Source of the DNA: Mesorhizobium sp. Root102
Lineage (GTDB): Bacteria; Pseudomonadota; Alphaproteobacteria; Rhizobiales; Rhizobiaceae
Direction: 5' to 3'
NCBI RefSeq assembly: GCF_001425625.1
Contig: NZ_LMCP01000002.1
Span: 1 to 64,000, forward strand
Length of the DNA stretch: 64,000 nt
Under the pieces are notes generated by a model, which had not been told where the DNA came from, did no database searches, and saw nothing but the letters and a program-made list of their open reading frames with translations. The translations under genes and the position numbers were made by a program. Below are positions 1 through 8,531 of this stretch, piece after piece; position 1 is the stretch's first letter; every line of letters begins with the position of its first letter.

Positions 1-36
1 AATCCCCGCTGAAAAAACGCAGGGTAAGGGTCAAAC

Positions 37-110
37 ATGGGTCAATTCTCGATGGAAATATCCTGGGTTGCCGGGTCAGTTCTCAGTGGCAATCAACAAC
101 AGGCGCTTTG
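37..110. mobile_element. Possible terminal fragment of an IS21-family element
   Basis: Two similar blocks, GGGTCAATTCTC (40-51) and GGGTCAGTTCTC (72-83), lie about 32 bases apart and are followed by GTGGCAATCAACAACAGG. Multiple GGGTCA-type sub-terminal repeats are typical of IS21-family ends in rhizobia as I remember them. No istA or istB coding sequence lies to the right, so this would be an end whose body is left of the window, or a relic. The assignment rests on pattern memory only. Confidence 0.35.
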
Positions 111-222
111 CCGGCGATCTATTGGCCGACGAGGGTGGCACGGGGGGCCGGGGCGCGTGCCTATTATCCGATTGGGTTCACGATTATCTGCAGTGAACAT
201 TCCGACCCCCTCAGGTCCGCGT

Positions 223-585
223 TCAGGTGCCCGTCGAGACAGCCTTGGCCTTGACGATCCTGCCCATGAGGCGGTTGATCCGGGCCTCTTCACGATACGC
301 CAGAACCCGCTCAGGGTTGTCCTTGCGCCATCGTCGAGCCGCTTCGATCTTCCTCGCCCTGAAGGCAGGGTCGGATCGATAAAGGCTGTTCTCGCGCTCT
401 CGGGCCGGCTCCGGGTTGTCGAAGTAGGCGGCTCTGCTCCGAGCCCTCAAGGCATCCTCATCGGGCCGTTGATAGGACTTGTTGTATTCCTTCAGGTAAG
501 CCTTGCGGGCCTCTGCGGCTTCTTCCTTCGAGGCAAACTTGCGCCTCGGCATCGTGTACTTTCGCTTCGGTCGTTCAGACGACAT
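223..585 (-). CDS. Small basic hypothetical protein of the integrated element
   Basis: This is a 120-residue, strongly charged protein. Its middle carries spaced Tyr/Arg/Asn-Pro motifs (KAYLKEYNKSY, YFDNPEPARERE, WRKDNPERVLAYREEARIN). Similar spacing occurs in the N-terminal arms of phage HNH proteins, but no HNH catalytic core or zinc-binding Cys pairs are visible. The start at 585 is chosen because AAAAGGA lies just upstream; the open frame extends to 741 without a better signal, and another ATG lies at 552. It stands alone on the minus strand at the left of the element. Function unknown. Confidence 0.5.
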   Translation of the reverse strand: MSSERPKRKYTMPRRKFASKEEAAEARKAYLKEYNKSYQRPDEDALRARSRAAYFDNPEPARERENSLYRSDPAFRARKIEAARRWRKDNPERVLAYREEARINRLMGRIVKAKAVSTGT

Positions 586-611
586 GGTCCTTTTGAATGA
601 TGGGTCCGCTG

Positions 612-741
612 TTGACCAGAACCACCCCCTCGAAGCCGACGAGTGGTCGGGTAGGGAGAACTCCCCGGTCCATGTATCGACTGGAGCCAATCTGCGGGGA
701 ACAGCGAGGACCGTGCAGACGGAGGAGGTGGTTCTGGTCAA
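612..741. repeat. 15-bp perfect inverted repeat, 100-bp spacer
   Basis: TTGACCAGAACCACC at 612-626 is exactly complementary to GGTGGTTCTGGTCAA at 727-741. The arms lie about 30 bases upstream of the small minus-strand gene that begins at 585, so they could shape its leader or promoter region. Confidence 0.7.
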
Positions 742-762
742 GAGCGAACGACGATTGAGCAG

Positions 763-887
763 CTATCCGAAGCTGGCCACAGCGGAACCGTAGGAGAAGG
801 ACCGACATCCTCGGTTCGGAACCCGATGGAGACCCTTGCAAGTCTCGACACCGGCAACCACCCACGCATGTGGCCAGCTTCGGATAG
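763..887. repeat. 18-bp perfect inverted repeat, 89-bp spacer
   Basis: CTATCCGAAGCTGGCCAC at 763-780 is exactly complementary to 870-887. The spacer (781-869) has no recognisable gene. Two long exact palindromes within 280 bp is unusual and suggests a structured RNA, a small MITE-like insertion or recombination/replication sites. Confidence 0.75.
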
Positions 888-1218
888 ATGTTCATGTTGA
901 ATACGATTGGGAGGCTTCTTCAGCCGATGGCTTGCAGGGACGACTACGGACTTGTGCAGCCTCGGGTCACGTCAAGGTCCCGTTGAGGAAGTCGATCAGG
1001 TGTCACTGAGAGGGCACCTCGGGATCATGGTCAGGTCTCCTCTCGGGTAGCACCTTCAAGCTGGATGGATCAGTGACTACTCTGTCCTTGTTCCACTTCA
1101 GGTCAGCTCTCTTCCTCCCCTGACCCCTCCCTATAGGTGAATGCAGAGAACTCTGGGTGAAGCAATAGGTGGATGATCAGGTGAACCGGGAGGACAGAGA
1201 CAGCCCGAGGGCCACTCA

Positions 1219-1295
1219 TATCATGTGAGGGGATTAACTCTCATGAGGTCAGGAAGCCACGAGGACCGTCTCCTATCACGTGGGGGGATTAACTC
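1219..1295. repeat. Pair of 22-bp imperfect direct repeats
   Basis: TATCATGTGAGGGGATTAAC at 1219 recurs as TATCACGTGGGGGGATTAAC at 1274, with two differences over 22 bases (both end in TC) and a 55-base period. Each copy holds a CAYGTG-like core. They could be protein-binding sites such as recombination-directionality or regulator sites. No palindrome joins them. Confidence 0.55.
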
Positions 1296-1761
1296 GCCCA
1301 GTCGATCAGTCGAGACACCGGCACCCGGCTACGCCTTGTCCCGCAGAGAGGCGTCTGATGATCCCCGGTGTAGGACACCAGCAAGACGCTGAACGGGCTT
1401 CTGGAGGCGTTACCGCGCATCGTTCTGAGGGTTTCTGAAGGCGAACCCTGGAGATCGAACCTACGAGCGTCGTAGCCCTTTATCGGATGAAGGCTTTCTG
1501 TCGCCGACAGAAAAGTGCAGCTCAGGGGCAGGGATCGGATCAGTCCCCTTTTCATAACCCATGGCGTCAGGAGGGGCGTTCGGTGTTCCCTAGTTAGGGC
1601 CGACGCCTGCGGCCTCTTGCTGGCGGATGAACTCCCCGATCTTACCCTTTCGTTGCGCTTCCGAGAGTGATAACGTGGTGTTTCCGTGCATAGATTAAGC
1701 CTTTGAATTAGCGGGCATTTTTCGTCTATGTCGACAGGGCGCCGACAAGCAATGATCCGAA

Positions 1762-3315
1762 ATGGCTGAGCAACAAAGTTTTGAATTCACTTTTCCAGAG
1801 CCGACTTTACCACAGCTTTGGACTCCAGACGACATTTTCAATGCTTGCGATTTCGACACTATCAGGCGCTTCAAGGAAGACCACCGCGTAGAGCGTAAGC
1901 GCGTGACTGTCAGCCAGCGCGACCTTGTCGACTACCTTTCGATGTGGGCGAACACGCAACCTTCCGGCGGAATCGTGTTTATAGGCATCGGCAACGATGG
2001 GGAAATAATAGGCTGCAAGGCGTCCGAAGAGTCCCATCGCAATGATTTACGTGCTGTTCGAAGGCTCTGTTCCGACGCTCGTGTTGAGTTCAAGGATGTT
2101 GCCGTCACCAACTCAAAGGACGCCGACGATTTTGTCATCGTGATGCGGGTTTATTACCGGGAAGACAAACTCGTAGAGACCGATTTTGGCGAGGCTTTCG
2201 TAAGAGAGGGTTCGGAAAAGCGGCGCTTGACGGAGGCTGAGAAGCGGGAAATTCGCCTCCAAAAAGGTGAACTTGATGTTGAGTCCGAAGCGATCACTGC
2301 CCTTAAGTTTCCGCAGGATTTCGACAGCGCCCTTATGGACGAGTTTCGACGCCAGTATGTGGCGAAGAGAAGGCTGGAGCGCCAGTATTCCGTAACCGAT
2401 GTTTTGGCCTTGTGTAAGCTAGGGAAGCAGCGCGCAAGCGGCTTCGAACCGAACCTTGCATGTGCGCTTCTCTTTGCGAATGACCCTCGTGCCGTGGTGC
2501 CCGGCGCGTTCATACGGGTCATTCGCTACCACGGGATAGAAGAACGATTTGGGCAAAGTCAAAATGTCCTGTCGGATGAATTCTTCGACGGCCCTCTAGC
2601 CACGCAACTGGTCAATGCCGAGACCTACATTAACTCCCAGGTGCGGAGCTTTATTCGCCTTGGCGTTGATGGTCGGTTCCAAAACAATCCCGAGTACCCC
2701 AAGACGGTATGGCTTGAAGCGATTGTCAACGCGATCATGCACCGGTCTTACAACCTGAAGAACATGAATATCTTCGTGAAGATGTTTGAGGACCGGATGG
2801 TGATTGAATCGCCGGGCGCGTTCATGCCGCCGACCACGGCAGCGACCGTCTACGAATCTCACAACCCGCGAAATCCAAATCTCATGTGGGCGATGTTCTA
2901 TTTCAATCGTGTCCAATGTGCCTACGAAGGCACACGACGAATGCGTGAAGAGATGAGACACGCAAACCTTCCAGATCCGATTTTCGATCAAATGCAGATC
3001 GGCACTTTCAAGATAATCGTAACGCTTAAGAACAACGTCGAGCATCGGAAATTCTACATCCGCTCTGAGGCCGCACACGCGATCAACCCAGAGATATATG
3101 AGACACTGACAGAAAGCGAAAAACTGATCGTCAACTATTTGGCAGATCAGAAAAAGGTGACGGTGAAGGATGCAGGATTGGTGATTGGGCGAGACTGGCG
3201 CGGCGCTAGTGCCGTCCTTACGTCATTGGAGAGCAAGGGCGTTGTAGAGCGAACGGCGGGGAAGTACCGCAGCAGGCATCGGTACTACTATCTGAAGCGC
3301 CCCTTGAAGCAGTGA
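1762..3315 (+). CDS. AlbA_2 (Schlafen-type) domain protein with C-terminal GHKL ATPase-like module
   Basis: This is a 517-residue protein. An AlbA_2 putative DNA/RNA-binding domain spans about residues 35-160: the charged VERK motif at 43-46, the GGIVFIGIGNDG glycine strand at 69-80 and FVREGSEKR near 146. A segment typical of the GHKL ATPase-like module that follows AlbA_2 begins at W317 with WLEAIVNAIMHRSY and continues through the R-x-x-N-P-N-L region. The last 65 residues look like a winged helix. Such proteins are annotated as ATP-dependent or transcriptional regulators and recur in mobile islands and defence loci. Here it is the only sizeable cargo gene between the recombinase and the left of the window. 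Codon use is less GC-biased than in the backbone, consistent with transfer. The ATG lacks a strong Shine-Dalgarno. The biochemical activity is unproven. Confidence 0.8.
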   Translation: MAEQQSFEFTFPEPTLPQLWTPDDIFNACDFDTIRRFKEDHRVERKRVTVSQRDLVDYLSMWANTQPSGGIVFIGIGNDGEIIGCKASEESHRNDLRAVRRLCSDARVEFKDVAVTNSKDADDFVIVMRVYYREDKLVETDFGEAFVREGSEKRRLTEAEKREIRLQKGELDVESEAITALKFPQDFDSALMDEFRRQYVAKRRLERQYSVTDVLALCKLGKQRASGFEPNLACALLFANDPRAVVPGAFIRVIRYHGIEERFGQSQNVLSDEFFDGPLATQLVNAETYINSQVRSFIRLGVDGRFQNNPEYPKTVWLEAIVNAIMHRSYNLKNMNIFVKMFEDRMVIESPGAFMPPTTAATVYESHNPRNPNLMWAMFYFNRVQCAYEGTRRMREEMRHANLPDPIFDQMQIGTFKIIVTLKNNVEHRKFYIRSEAAHAINPEIYETLTESEKLIVNYLADQKKVTVKDAGLVIGRDWRGASAVLTSLESKGVVERTAGKYRSRHRYYYLKRPLKQ

Positions 3316-3366
3316 TGCGAGCCGGTGCCGGAGGTTCCCCGAGCAGCCGATTACACTCACTTGTTT

Positions 3367-3394
3367 GAAGGGGATAATCCCCTTCATTTATTTT
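3367..3394 (+). terminator. Rho-independent terminator after the AlbA_2 gene
   Basis: GAAGGGGA (3367-3374) pairs with TCCCCTTC (3378-3385) around a three-base loop and is followed by ATTTATTTT. It lies about 50 bp after the stop codon and between convergent genes, so it could serve both. Confidence 0.7.
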
Positions 3395-3503
3395 CCACGA
3401 CCATCCAAAAGCGGCTGAAGAACACGTCCTGCACCCGCTTGATTAAGGAGCCTCTCAGGCTTCCCCCAAGATCGTCTTCAGCATCGCCTTCAAGCGACTG
3501 CTG

Positions 3504-4802
3504 TTAGCCACCGGCAGCTCGCAGCGCATCAGTGGCAATCTGCAGCCACGCATCCACGCCACCTCCGTAACCCTCTCGGGCCTCGCCCTTGGTGTGCCCG
3601 AGGAGCCGGTCTCGGACGCTGTCCTGCACCCCAGCCAGATCGAGCTTGTCGGCCATACGGTGCCGCAATGAATGCGCGGGGCCAATCTTCGGGTCCTTGA
3701 CGACTGCCCTGACGTGCTTGCTCAGGATCGCTGAACAGGACGCCGGGCCACCCTCGCGGCAGTAGGCGGGGAACAAGGCGGTTTCGCCCTTGGCTGCCTT
3801 CACAGCCTGCTTAGCGGCCACCAGAGCGTCACCGAGGAGAGGGACCCTTCGGCGTGATGCCATGGTCTTGACGCGCCTGTCGTCGTGCCACTCTACTTCT
3901 ATGTGCGGGACCGCGTGATCGAGGAAGACATCCTTGACACGAAGCCCGGCGACCTCAGCGAGGCGACATCCGGTGCCTTCGAGGATGCGCCAGATGTGAC
4001 CGAGGGTTTCACTGGCGTGGCCATCTACGCGCTGCCGTACCATCTTGACCTCCGCATCGGTGTAGGGCCGGCGCTTGTCCCGGTCGGGCTCGGCCTTGTC
4101 CTTGTCACCGACCTCCAGACCCATGAACGGGTTCTTGCAGGAGAGGTCGAACTCTTTAAGAGCGTGGTTGATGGCGGCCCGCACCACATTGAGATAGCGG
4201 TCCACCGAGGTGGCGCTGCGCCCATCGAGCATGTGATCGCGGACTTCCTTGGCGTCTTGGCGCTTCAGGCTGTCGAGCGTCCTGCTCAGTTCCACGGCCT
4301 CGGCTACCAGCCGGAAGACCCGCTCCAGTTCGAGACCCTTCTTCCGGTCATCCTTCACGCGCTCGGTGAGGTAGAGCCGCTTGGCATCTTCGAGCGTCGG
4401 CTCGGGTTTCCTGTCGGGGACGACCAAGGCGCGGTAGAGGTCAGCCTGTCCGGTCGCCTCCAGATGATCCGCCATGACGTCGACCTCGTCGGGGTCCGTC
4501 AGGTTCCACTCAGCGACGTGTCGGGTTGCCCATCGATACCGCTCAAGCTCTGTCTTGGCGATACCTGGCTGTGCTGATGATGCAGTCGCCGGGGCGCGCA
4601 GCTTCCTCATCGCATCAACGATGGACCGCTCGACCGCAGCGTGGACCTTCGGGTAAGCTCTCAGGGCCTCCGCTTCGGTCCTGCCAAGGGGCTCTAGGAA
4701 CTCCCTTTTGCCGATGACCGGGCGTAGTTTGTCGGGGACGATGCGGCGATAACGCCACCCAGCTTTGCCGCGTTTCTGGAGGTAATTCACTTCGACCAAC
4801 AT
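3504..4802 (-). CDS. Tyrosine recombinase / phage-type integrase
   Basis: This is a 432-residue site-specific recombinase. The N-terminal arm (YRRIVPDKLRPVIGKREF) is of the DUF6538-like type often found in proteobacterial integrases. A SAM-like core-binding domain follows at about residues 135-225. The catalytic domain shows Arg280 (GTGCRLAEVAGL), His377-x-x-Arg380 (HSLRHR), His403 (LLGH) and the tyrosine nucleophile at Tyr412. All catalytic positions are present, so it should be active. The start codon lies 95 bp from the 3' end of the tRNA-Asn gene on the same strand, which is the standard arrangement for an integrase that uses the tRNA 3' end as attachment site. Confidence 0.93.
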   Translation of the reverse strand: MLVEVNYLQKRGKAGWRYRRIVPDKLRPVIGKREFLEPLGRTEAEALRAYPKVHAAVERSIVDAMRKLRAPATASSAQPGIAKTELERYRWATRHVAEWNLTDPDEVDVMADHLEATGQADLYRALVVPDRKPEPTLEDAKRLYLTERVKDDRKKGLELERVFRLVAEAVELSRTLDSLKRQDAKEVRDHMLDGRSATSVDRYLNVVRAAINHALKEFDLSCKNPFMGLEVGDKDKAEPDRDKRRPYTDAEVKMVRQRVDGHASETLGHIWRILEGTGCRLAEVAGLRVKDVFLDHAVPHIEVEWHDDRRVKTMASRRRVPLLGDALVAAKQAVKAAKGETALFPAYCREGGPASCSAILSKHVRAVVKDPKIGPAHSLRHRMADKLDLAGVQDSVRDRLLGHTKGEAREGYGGGVDAWLQIATDALRAAGG

Positions 4803-4896
4803 TCCGATTTGTATCCCGCTCTGTATCTCGGGATGTATCTCGGGGGAAGCTGGGACCCTTGAAAACCTTAGGATTGCTGGCTTTCAGTGTGGAAAG

Positions 4897-4971
4897 TGGC
4901 TCCCCGGGCCGGATTCGAACCAGCGACCAACCGGTTAACAGCCGGTTGCTCTACCACTGAGCTACCGGGGA
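4897..4971 (-). tRNA. tRNA-Asn (GTT)
   Basis: The minus strand reads TCCCCGGTAGCTCAGTGGTA and ends in the pairing CCGGGGA, discriminator G and an encoded CCA (4897-4899). The acceptor, D, anticodon and T arms (GGTTCGAATCC) all fold. The anticodon is GTT within CTGTTAA. Its 3' end is the presumed attachment site of the element that carries the recombinase at 3504-4802. Confidence 0.97.
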
Positions 4972-5195
4972 ACGGAGGCTCTTATGTGAGTGGCGCAGCC
5001 TATAGCTGCCCTTTTCGGCTTTGCAAAGAAGCATTTCGCATTTTTCCGAGGCTTTTTCGCATAGGCGTTTCTCGCAATCGTCGATGGATGCCCTCATATT
5101 AGCCGTCTTGGCAGGGGGCAGGGAACCGAATGCGCGGCTGCGGCTTGGTTTAACGATGCTCCTGAACGATCAAAACGGGTCAATCTTTCGAGACG

Positions 5196-5453
5196 ATGAC
5201 AGCACAGGACAATCAGATGCCGGCGCGAAAAATCTCGGTTTTCGGGCGTGAGTTCAAAATGCCGCGTTCGCGCGGACTCAGAATCACCATCGGTTTCCTG
5301 CTGACCATCGGCGGCATCCTCGGTTTCCTGCCGATCCTCGGCTTCTGGATGGTTCCGCTCGGATTGCTCGTGCTGTCCTATGAATTCGCCATGGTTCGGC
5401 GCCACCGACGCCGCTTTGTCGTCTGGTGGGAACGGCGCCGCCGACCGGATTGA
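5196..5453 (+). CDS. Small membrane protein, PGPGW-like family
   Basis: This is an 85-residue protein. A cytoplasmic basic N-terminus is followed by a hairpin of two hydrophobic segments (about residues 29-46 and 50-65) joined by the GFLPILGFW turn, then a highly basic tail (RRHRRRFVVWWERRRR). The pattern of glycines and prolines resembles the 'PGPGW' putative transmembrane family. No catalytic residues are visible, and the function is unknown. It is the first backbone gene to the right of tRNA-Asn. An in-frame Met at residue 8 is an alternative start. Confidence 0.65.
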   Translation: MTAQDNQMPARKISVFGREFKMPRSRGLRITIGFLLTIGGILGFLPILGFWMVPLGLLVLSYEFAMVRRHRRRFVVWWERRRRPD

Positions 5454-5477
5454 CGTCGATAGCGCAAGGTGCGCGCT

Positions 5478-5684
5478 TCAGCGGCTGGCGTGCTCTTCCA
5501 ATGCATCGTGGATTTGCTTGAGAATCGCCGCGGCCGAGGCAAGCCTTGCCCGGTCGTGCGGCGAAAGGCTGCTCGCACCTTCGATGGACAGGCGGTCGAT
5601 GGCGTGGTGCAAAAGCTCTCCGCACCGCGACAGGGACAGGCCGGACGGCGCGTTCTTGTCCTTTACCACAGTTGCCTGGTGCAT
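5478..5684 (-). CDS. Small hypothetical protein
   Basis: This is a 68-residue, mainly helical protein with charged N- and C-termini. The start at 5684 is preferred over an upstream in-frame ATG at 5708 because GGAGGC lies seven bases before it. It is convergent with the small membrane-protein gene at 5196-5453, and only 24 bases separate them. No motif was recognised. It resembles small conserved rhizobial proteins of unknown function. Confidence 0.5.
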   Translation of the reverse strand: MHQATVVKDKNAPSGLSLSRCGELLHHAIDRLSIEGASSLSPHDRARLASAAAILKQIHDALEEHASR

Positions 5685-5910
5685 CGCTTTGCCTCCTGGC
5701 GTGCTCAACGCGTGGGCCGTTGATGCGTTTCTTCCGGCGGTTGGTCATGCTTAACAATCGGCTAATATGCCGTTGTGTTGCCTGGGTAATGAGGATTTGA
5801 CGGATGCTGTCCGCACTCGCGCCGAGGAAACCGTTCGGAATGCACGGTGGCCGCTTGACGGCATTTTCGCCGCAACCTATTGGAACCGGGTGGAACGCCG
5901 GGAGCAACGA

Positions 5911-5984
5911 GGCCTCGTGGCGGAGTGGTTACGCAGAGGACTGCAAATCCTTGCACCCCGGTTCGATTCCGGGCGAGGCCTCCA
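5911..5984 (+). tRNA. tRNA-Cys (GCA)
   Basis: GGCCTCG at 5911 pairs with CGAGGCC, followed by discriminator T and an encoded CCA. The anticodon GCA sits in ACTGCAAAT and the T arm has GGTTCGATTCC. It lies 90 bp upstream of the pcm gene. Confidence 0.96.
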
Positions 5985-6074
5985 ATGCCCGGGCCCCCGC
6001 GCAGCAGCGCTGGGGCCTGAAGTTCCTGACGTAATGAACCGCGGTTCTGGCGCGGCAAGCGGATTGGTTGGGAC

Positions 6075-6743
6075 ATGAGCGCTGATTTCTCCGAGCTTCG
6101 CGTCAAAATGGTCGATGGTCAGGTTCGCACCACCGATGTGACCAGCGCGCCGCTGATCGACGCCATGCTTGTCGTCCCAAGAGAGGTCTTTGTCGGCGCC
6201 GCCCAGCGCGATCTCGCCTATATCGACGAGGACATCCGCATTGCCGCAGGCGCTGACGGCGCGCGCTACCTGATGGAAGCCTCGCCGCTGGCCAAGCTGA
6301 TCCAACTGGCCGAGATCAACCCGACCGATTCGGCGCTCGATGTCGGCTGCGGCACGGGCTACGCCTCGGCCATCCTGTCGCGGCTGGCCGGATCCGTGGT
6401 CGCGCTCGAAAGCGATTCGGCGCTGGCCGAAACCGCCAGATCGACGCTTTCGTCGCTTGGCTGCGGCAATGTGACCGTTGTCCAGGGGGTATTGCCGCAA
6501 GGGCATGCAGCCCAGGCTCCATATAATGTCATCTTTGTCGGCGGCAGCGTCGCGGAAGTGCCGGCCCCGCTGCTCGACCAGCTTGCCGAAGGTGGCCGAC
6601 TCGTCGCCGTCGAAGGACAGGGCAATTCCGGCGTGGCCCGACTTTTTTTCAAAGCGGGGGGGGTTGTAACCGGAAGACGCGCGTTTAATGCGGCAATTAA
6701 GCCACTACCGGGATTCGAACGCATTCGTGCCTTCGAATTCTGA
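6075..6743 (+). CDS. pcm: Protein-L-isoaspartate O-methyltransferase family protein (paralogue 1)
   Basis: This is a 222-residue SAM-dependent methyltransferase of the PCMT family, which transfers a methyl group to isoaspartyl residues of aged proteins. Motif I is ALDVGCGTGYAS at residues 87-98, followed by the acidic post-motif I strand VVALESD and a C-terminal strand GGRLVAVEG. The MVDGQVRTTDVTSAPLIDAM N-terminus is the usual alphaproteobacterial form. The ATG is followed by SADFSELRVKMVD. It is monocistronic between tRNA-Cys and the TolC-type gene. A second family member lies at 32500-33153. The two are highly diverged, so the substrate of this copy is less certain. Confidence 0.88.
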   Translation: MSADFSELRVKMVDGQVRTTDVTSAPLIDAMLVVPREVFVGAAQRDLAYIDEDIRIAAGADGARYLMEASPLAKLIQLAEINPTDSALDVGCGTGYASAILSRLAGSVVALESDSALAETARSTLSSLGCGNVTVVQGVLPQGHAAQAPYNVIFVGGSVAEVPAPLLDQLAEGGRLVAVEGQGNSGVARLFFKAGGVVTGRRAFNAAIKPLPGFERIRAFEF

Positions 6744-6923
6744 ATGATTTTGCCTTGCAGGAGAGGCGTTGTCATGGTCGCTTGCATTTGAACGATCATT
6801 GCTGATCCCAGACTGGGGGCACTTTGGGGCTGAGCAGCAGGGAACATGAAACACGCCGCTACAGCTGCTCAAAGGAGAAGCTGGCGCGGCGCAGTTCCCA
6901 TGGAAACGAATGAGGGTTTAACC

Positions 6924-8315
6924 GTGCCGTCTGTACGCAAGTCATTTTTCACCGCCGTCCTCGTTTCGGCGACCATGCTGTCCCCACTGGCCGCTTCGGC
7001 CGAAAGCATCTCCGGCGCGCTTGCAAAGGCATATCAGTACAATTCTTCGCTTAATTCGGCCCGTGCCGGCGTTCGTGTCACCGATGAGGGCGTCGCCATC
7101 GCCAAGTCGGGCTGGCGCCCGACCGTCACCGGCTCGGCGAATATCGACTACTCCAGCAGCCATCTCAACGGCACCAACTCAAGCGTGCGGCTGACCACCG
7201 GCAATTTTGGCGTCCAGATCAATCAGACGCTGTTCGATGGTTTTCAGACCAGGAACAATGTTGCTGCCGCCGAAGCACAGGTCCGCGCTTCGGTCGAAAG
7301 CCTTCGCAACACCGAAGAGGGCATCCTGTTCAGCGCCGCTCAGGCCTATATGAACGTGATTCGCGACCGGCAGATCGCCGTGCTGACCGAGCAGAACCTG
7401 CAGTTCCTGACCGAAACGGCGCGCGCGGCACGTTCGCGCTTCGAGGTTGGCGAAGGCACACGCACCGACGTGGCGCAGGCCGACGCTTCGAGGGCGGCCG
7501 CCGTGGCATCGCTGAGTGCTGCCCGGGCGCAGGCATTGGCAAGTGCGGCACTCTACCGCCAGATCGTCGGCGACGAACCTGGCAAGCTCAAGGGCGCTTC
7601 GCCGGTGGCAAAGCTGTTGCCGTCGAGCCTTGCCGCCGCTGTCGGGGTGGCCTCGAACGAGCATCCAGCCATCCTTGCCACCCAGCACCTGGTTGATGCC
7701 GCCGCGTTTTCGGTGAAGTCGGCCGAAGGTGCGCTGCTGCCGCAACTGTCGGCATCCGCTGGCGTTTCGAGCGCTTATCGCAATACCTCGCCCTTGCCGG
7801 GCGTCGGTTCGCAGGACGGCACGACAAATTCGGCCAGTGTCGGGGCAACGCTGACCATCCCGATCTATTCCGGTGGGCGCACCTCGGCGATCGTGCGCCA
7901 GGACAAGGAATCTCTCAGTCAGGCCCGCATCGAGGTCGACGTCAGCCGCGACCAGGTCCGCCAGGCCGTCACCGCCGCCTGGACCGAGTATACCGCCGCG
8001 CAGCAAAGCCTCGCGGCCAACAGGCAAGTGATCGAGGCAGCGAAGCTGGCACTGAGCGGCGTCATCGAAGAACGCAATGTCGGCCAGCGCACCACACTCG
8101 ATGTCCTCAACGCACAGGCAACGGTCATCACCGCCGAGATCAACCAGGCCGGCTTTGAACATGATGTGGTGGTGGCGAGCTACGCCATCCTGCAGGCGAC
8201 AGGTCGTCTGTCCGTCGATCGCCTTGGCCTGCAGGTGACAAAATACAAGCCTGAAGAGCACTACAACGCAGTCAAGGACAAGTGGTACGGCCTGCGCACG
8301 CCGGACGGCCGCTGA
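6924..8315 (+). CDS. tolC: TolC-family outer-membrane channel protein
   Basis: This is an outer-membrane efflux protein of about 463 residues. It would form the trimeric exit duct for type I secretion and RND pumps. A signal peptide (RKSFFTAVLVSATMLSPLAASA) precedes two homologous OEP repeats rich in long helices. Family-typical segments include the N-terminal SLNSARAGV and the repeat-end motif EERNVGQRTTLDVLNAQ. The GTG at 6924 is preferred because GAGGG lies seven bases upstream and it gives a standard signal peptide; the frame is open from ATGs at 6846 and 6900. It is not adjacent to inner-membrane pump genes, so it is probably a shared channel. Confidence 0.88.
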   Translation: MPSVRKSFFTAVLVSATMLSPLAASAESISGALAKAYQYNSSLNSARAGVRVTDEGVAIAKSGWRPTVTGSANIDYSSSHLNGTNSSVRLTTGNFGVQINQTLFDGFQTRNNVAAAEAQVRASVESLRNTEEGILFSAAQAYMNVIRDRQIAVLTEQNLQFLTETARAARSRFEVGEGTRTDVAQADASRAAAVASLSAARAQALASAALYRQIVGDEPGKLKGASPVAKLLPSSLAAAVGVASNEHPAILATQHLVDAAAFSVKSAEGALLPQLSASAGVSSAYRNTSPLPGVGSQDGTTNSASVGATLTIPIYSGGRTSAIVRQDKESLSQARIEVDVSRDQVRQAVTAAWTEYTAAQQSLAANRQVIEAAKLALSGVIEERNVGQRTTLDVLNAQATVITAEINQAGFEHDVVVASYAILQATGRLSVDRLGLQVTKYKPEEHYNAVKDKWYGLRTPDGR

Positions 8316-8531
8316 GGGCGTTCGGCCCGGACTTTGCCGTCTTCCCGTTTGAGCGCGCTTTTTTTGCCCCGCTGCTCTTGTGTTCGGGATCGCGCTAATC
8401 TGTTGAAATCCCACAAGTCCCCAGATTGGGGATTCTCGTGCGGCGCTCCGTCGGTTACGCTGTCGCCATGATTCGATCCGGCTTTGCCGGAGCGGAAACC
8501 CACAGGGGTCACAAAGGCGGCGGATGTGACG

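Larger units (their letters stand above)
586..1761. other. Non-coding, palindrome-rich stretch of the integrated element
   Basis: About 1.2 kb with no convincing gene. It contains two long inverted repeats (612-626/727-741 and 763-780/870-887) and one imperfect direct repeat (1219-1240/1274-1295). An 88-codon minus-strand open frame (1289-1555) has no clear ribosome binding site and reads like non-coding sequence. The stretch may hold regulatory sites or a structured RNA. Confidence 0.5.

Noticed and set aside
37..600. 187-codon plus-strand ORF at the left edge
   Set aside because: It is antisense to the better supported small protein at 223-585 and covers the IS21-like end; Gly/Arg/Pro-rich shadow.
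1289..1555. 88-codon minus-strand ORF in the element
   Set aside because: No ribosome binding site, Arg/Ser-rich shadow-like composition, and it overlaps the direct repeat. Not supported as a gene.
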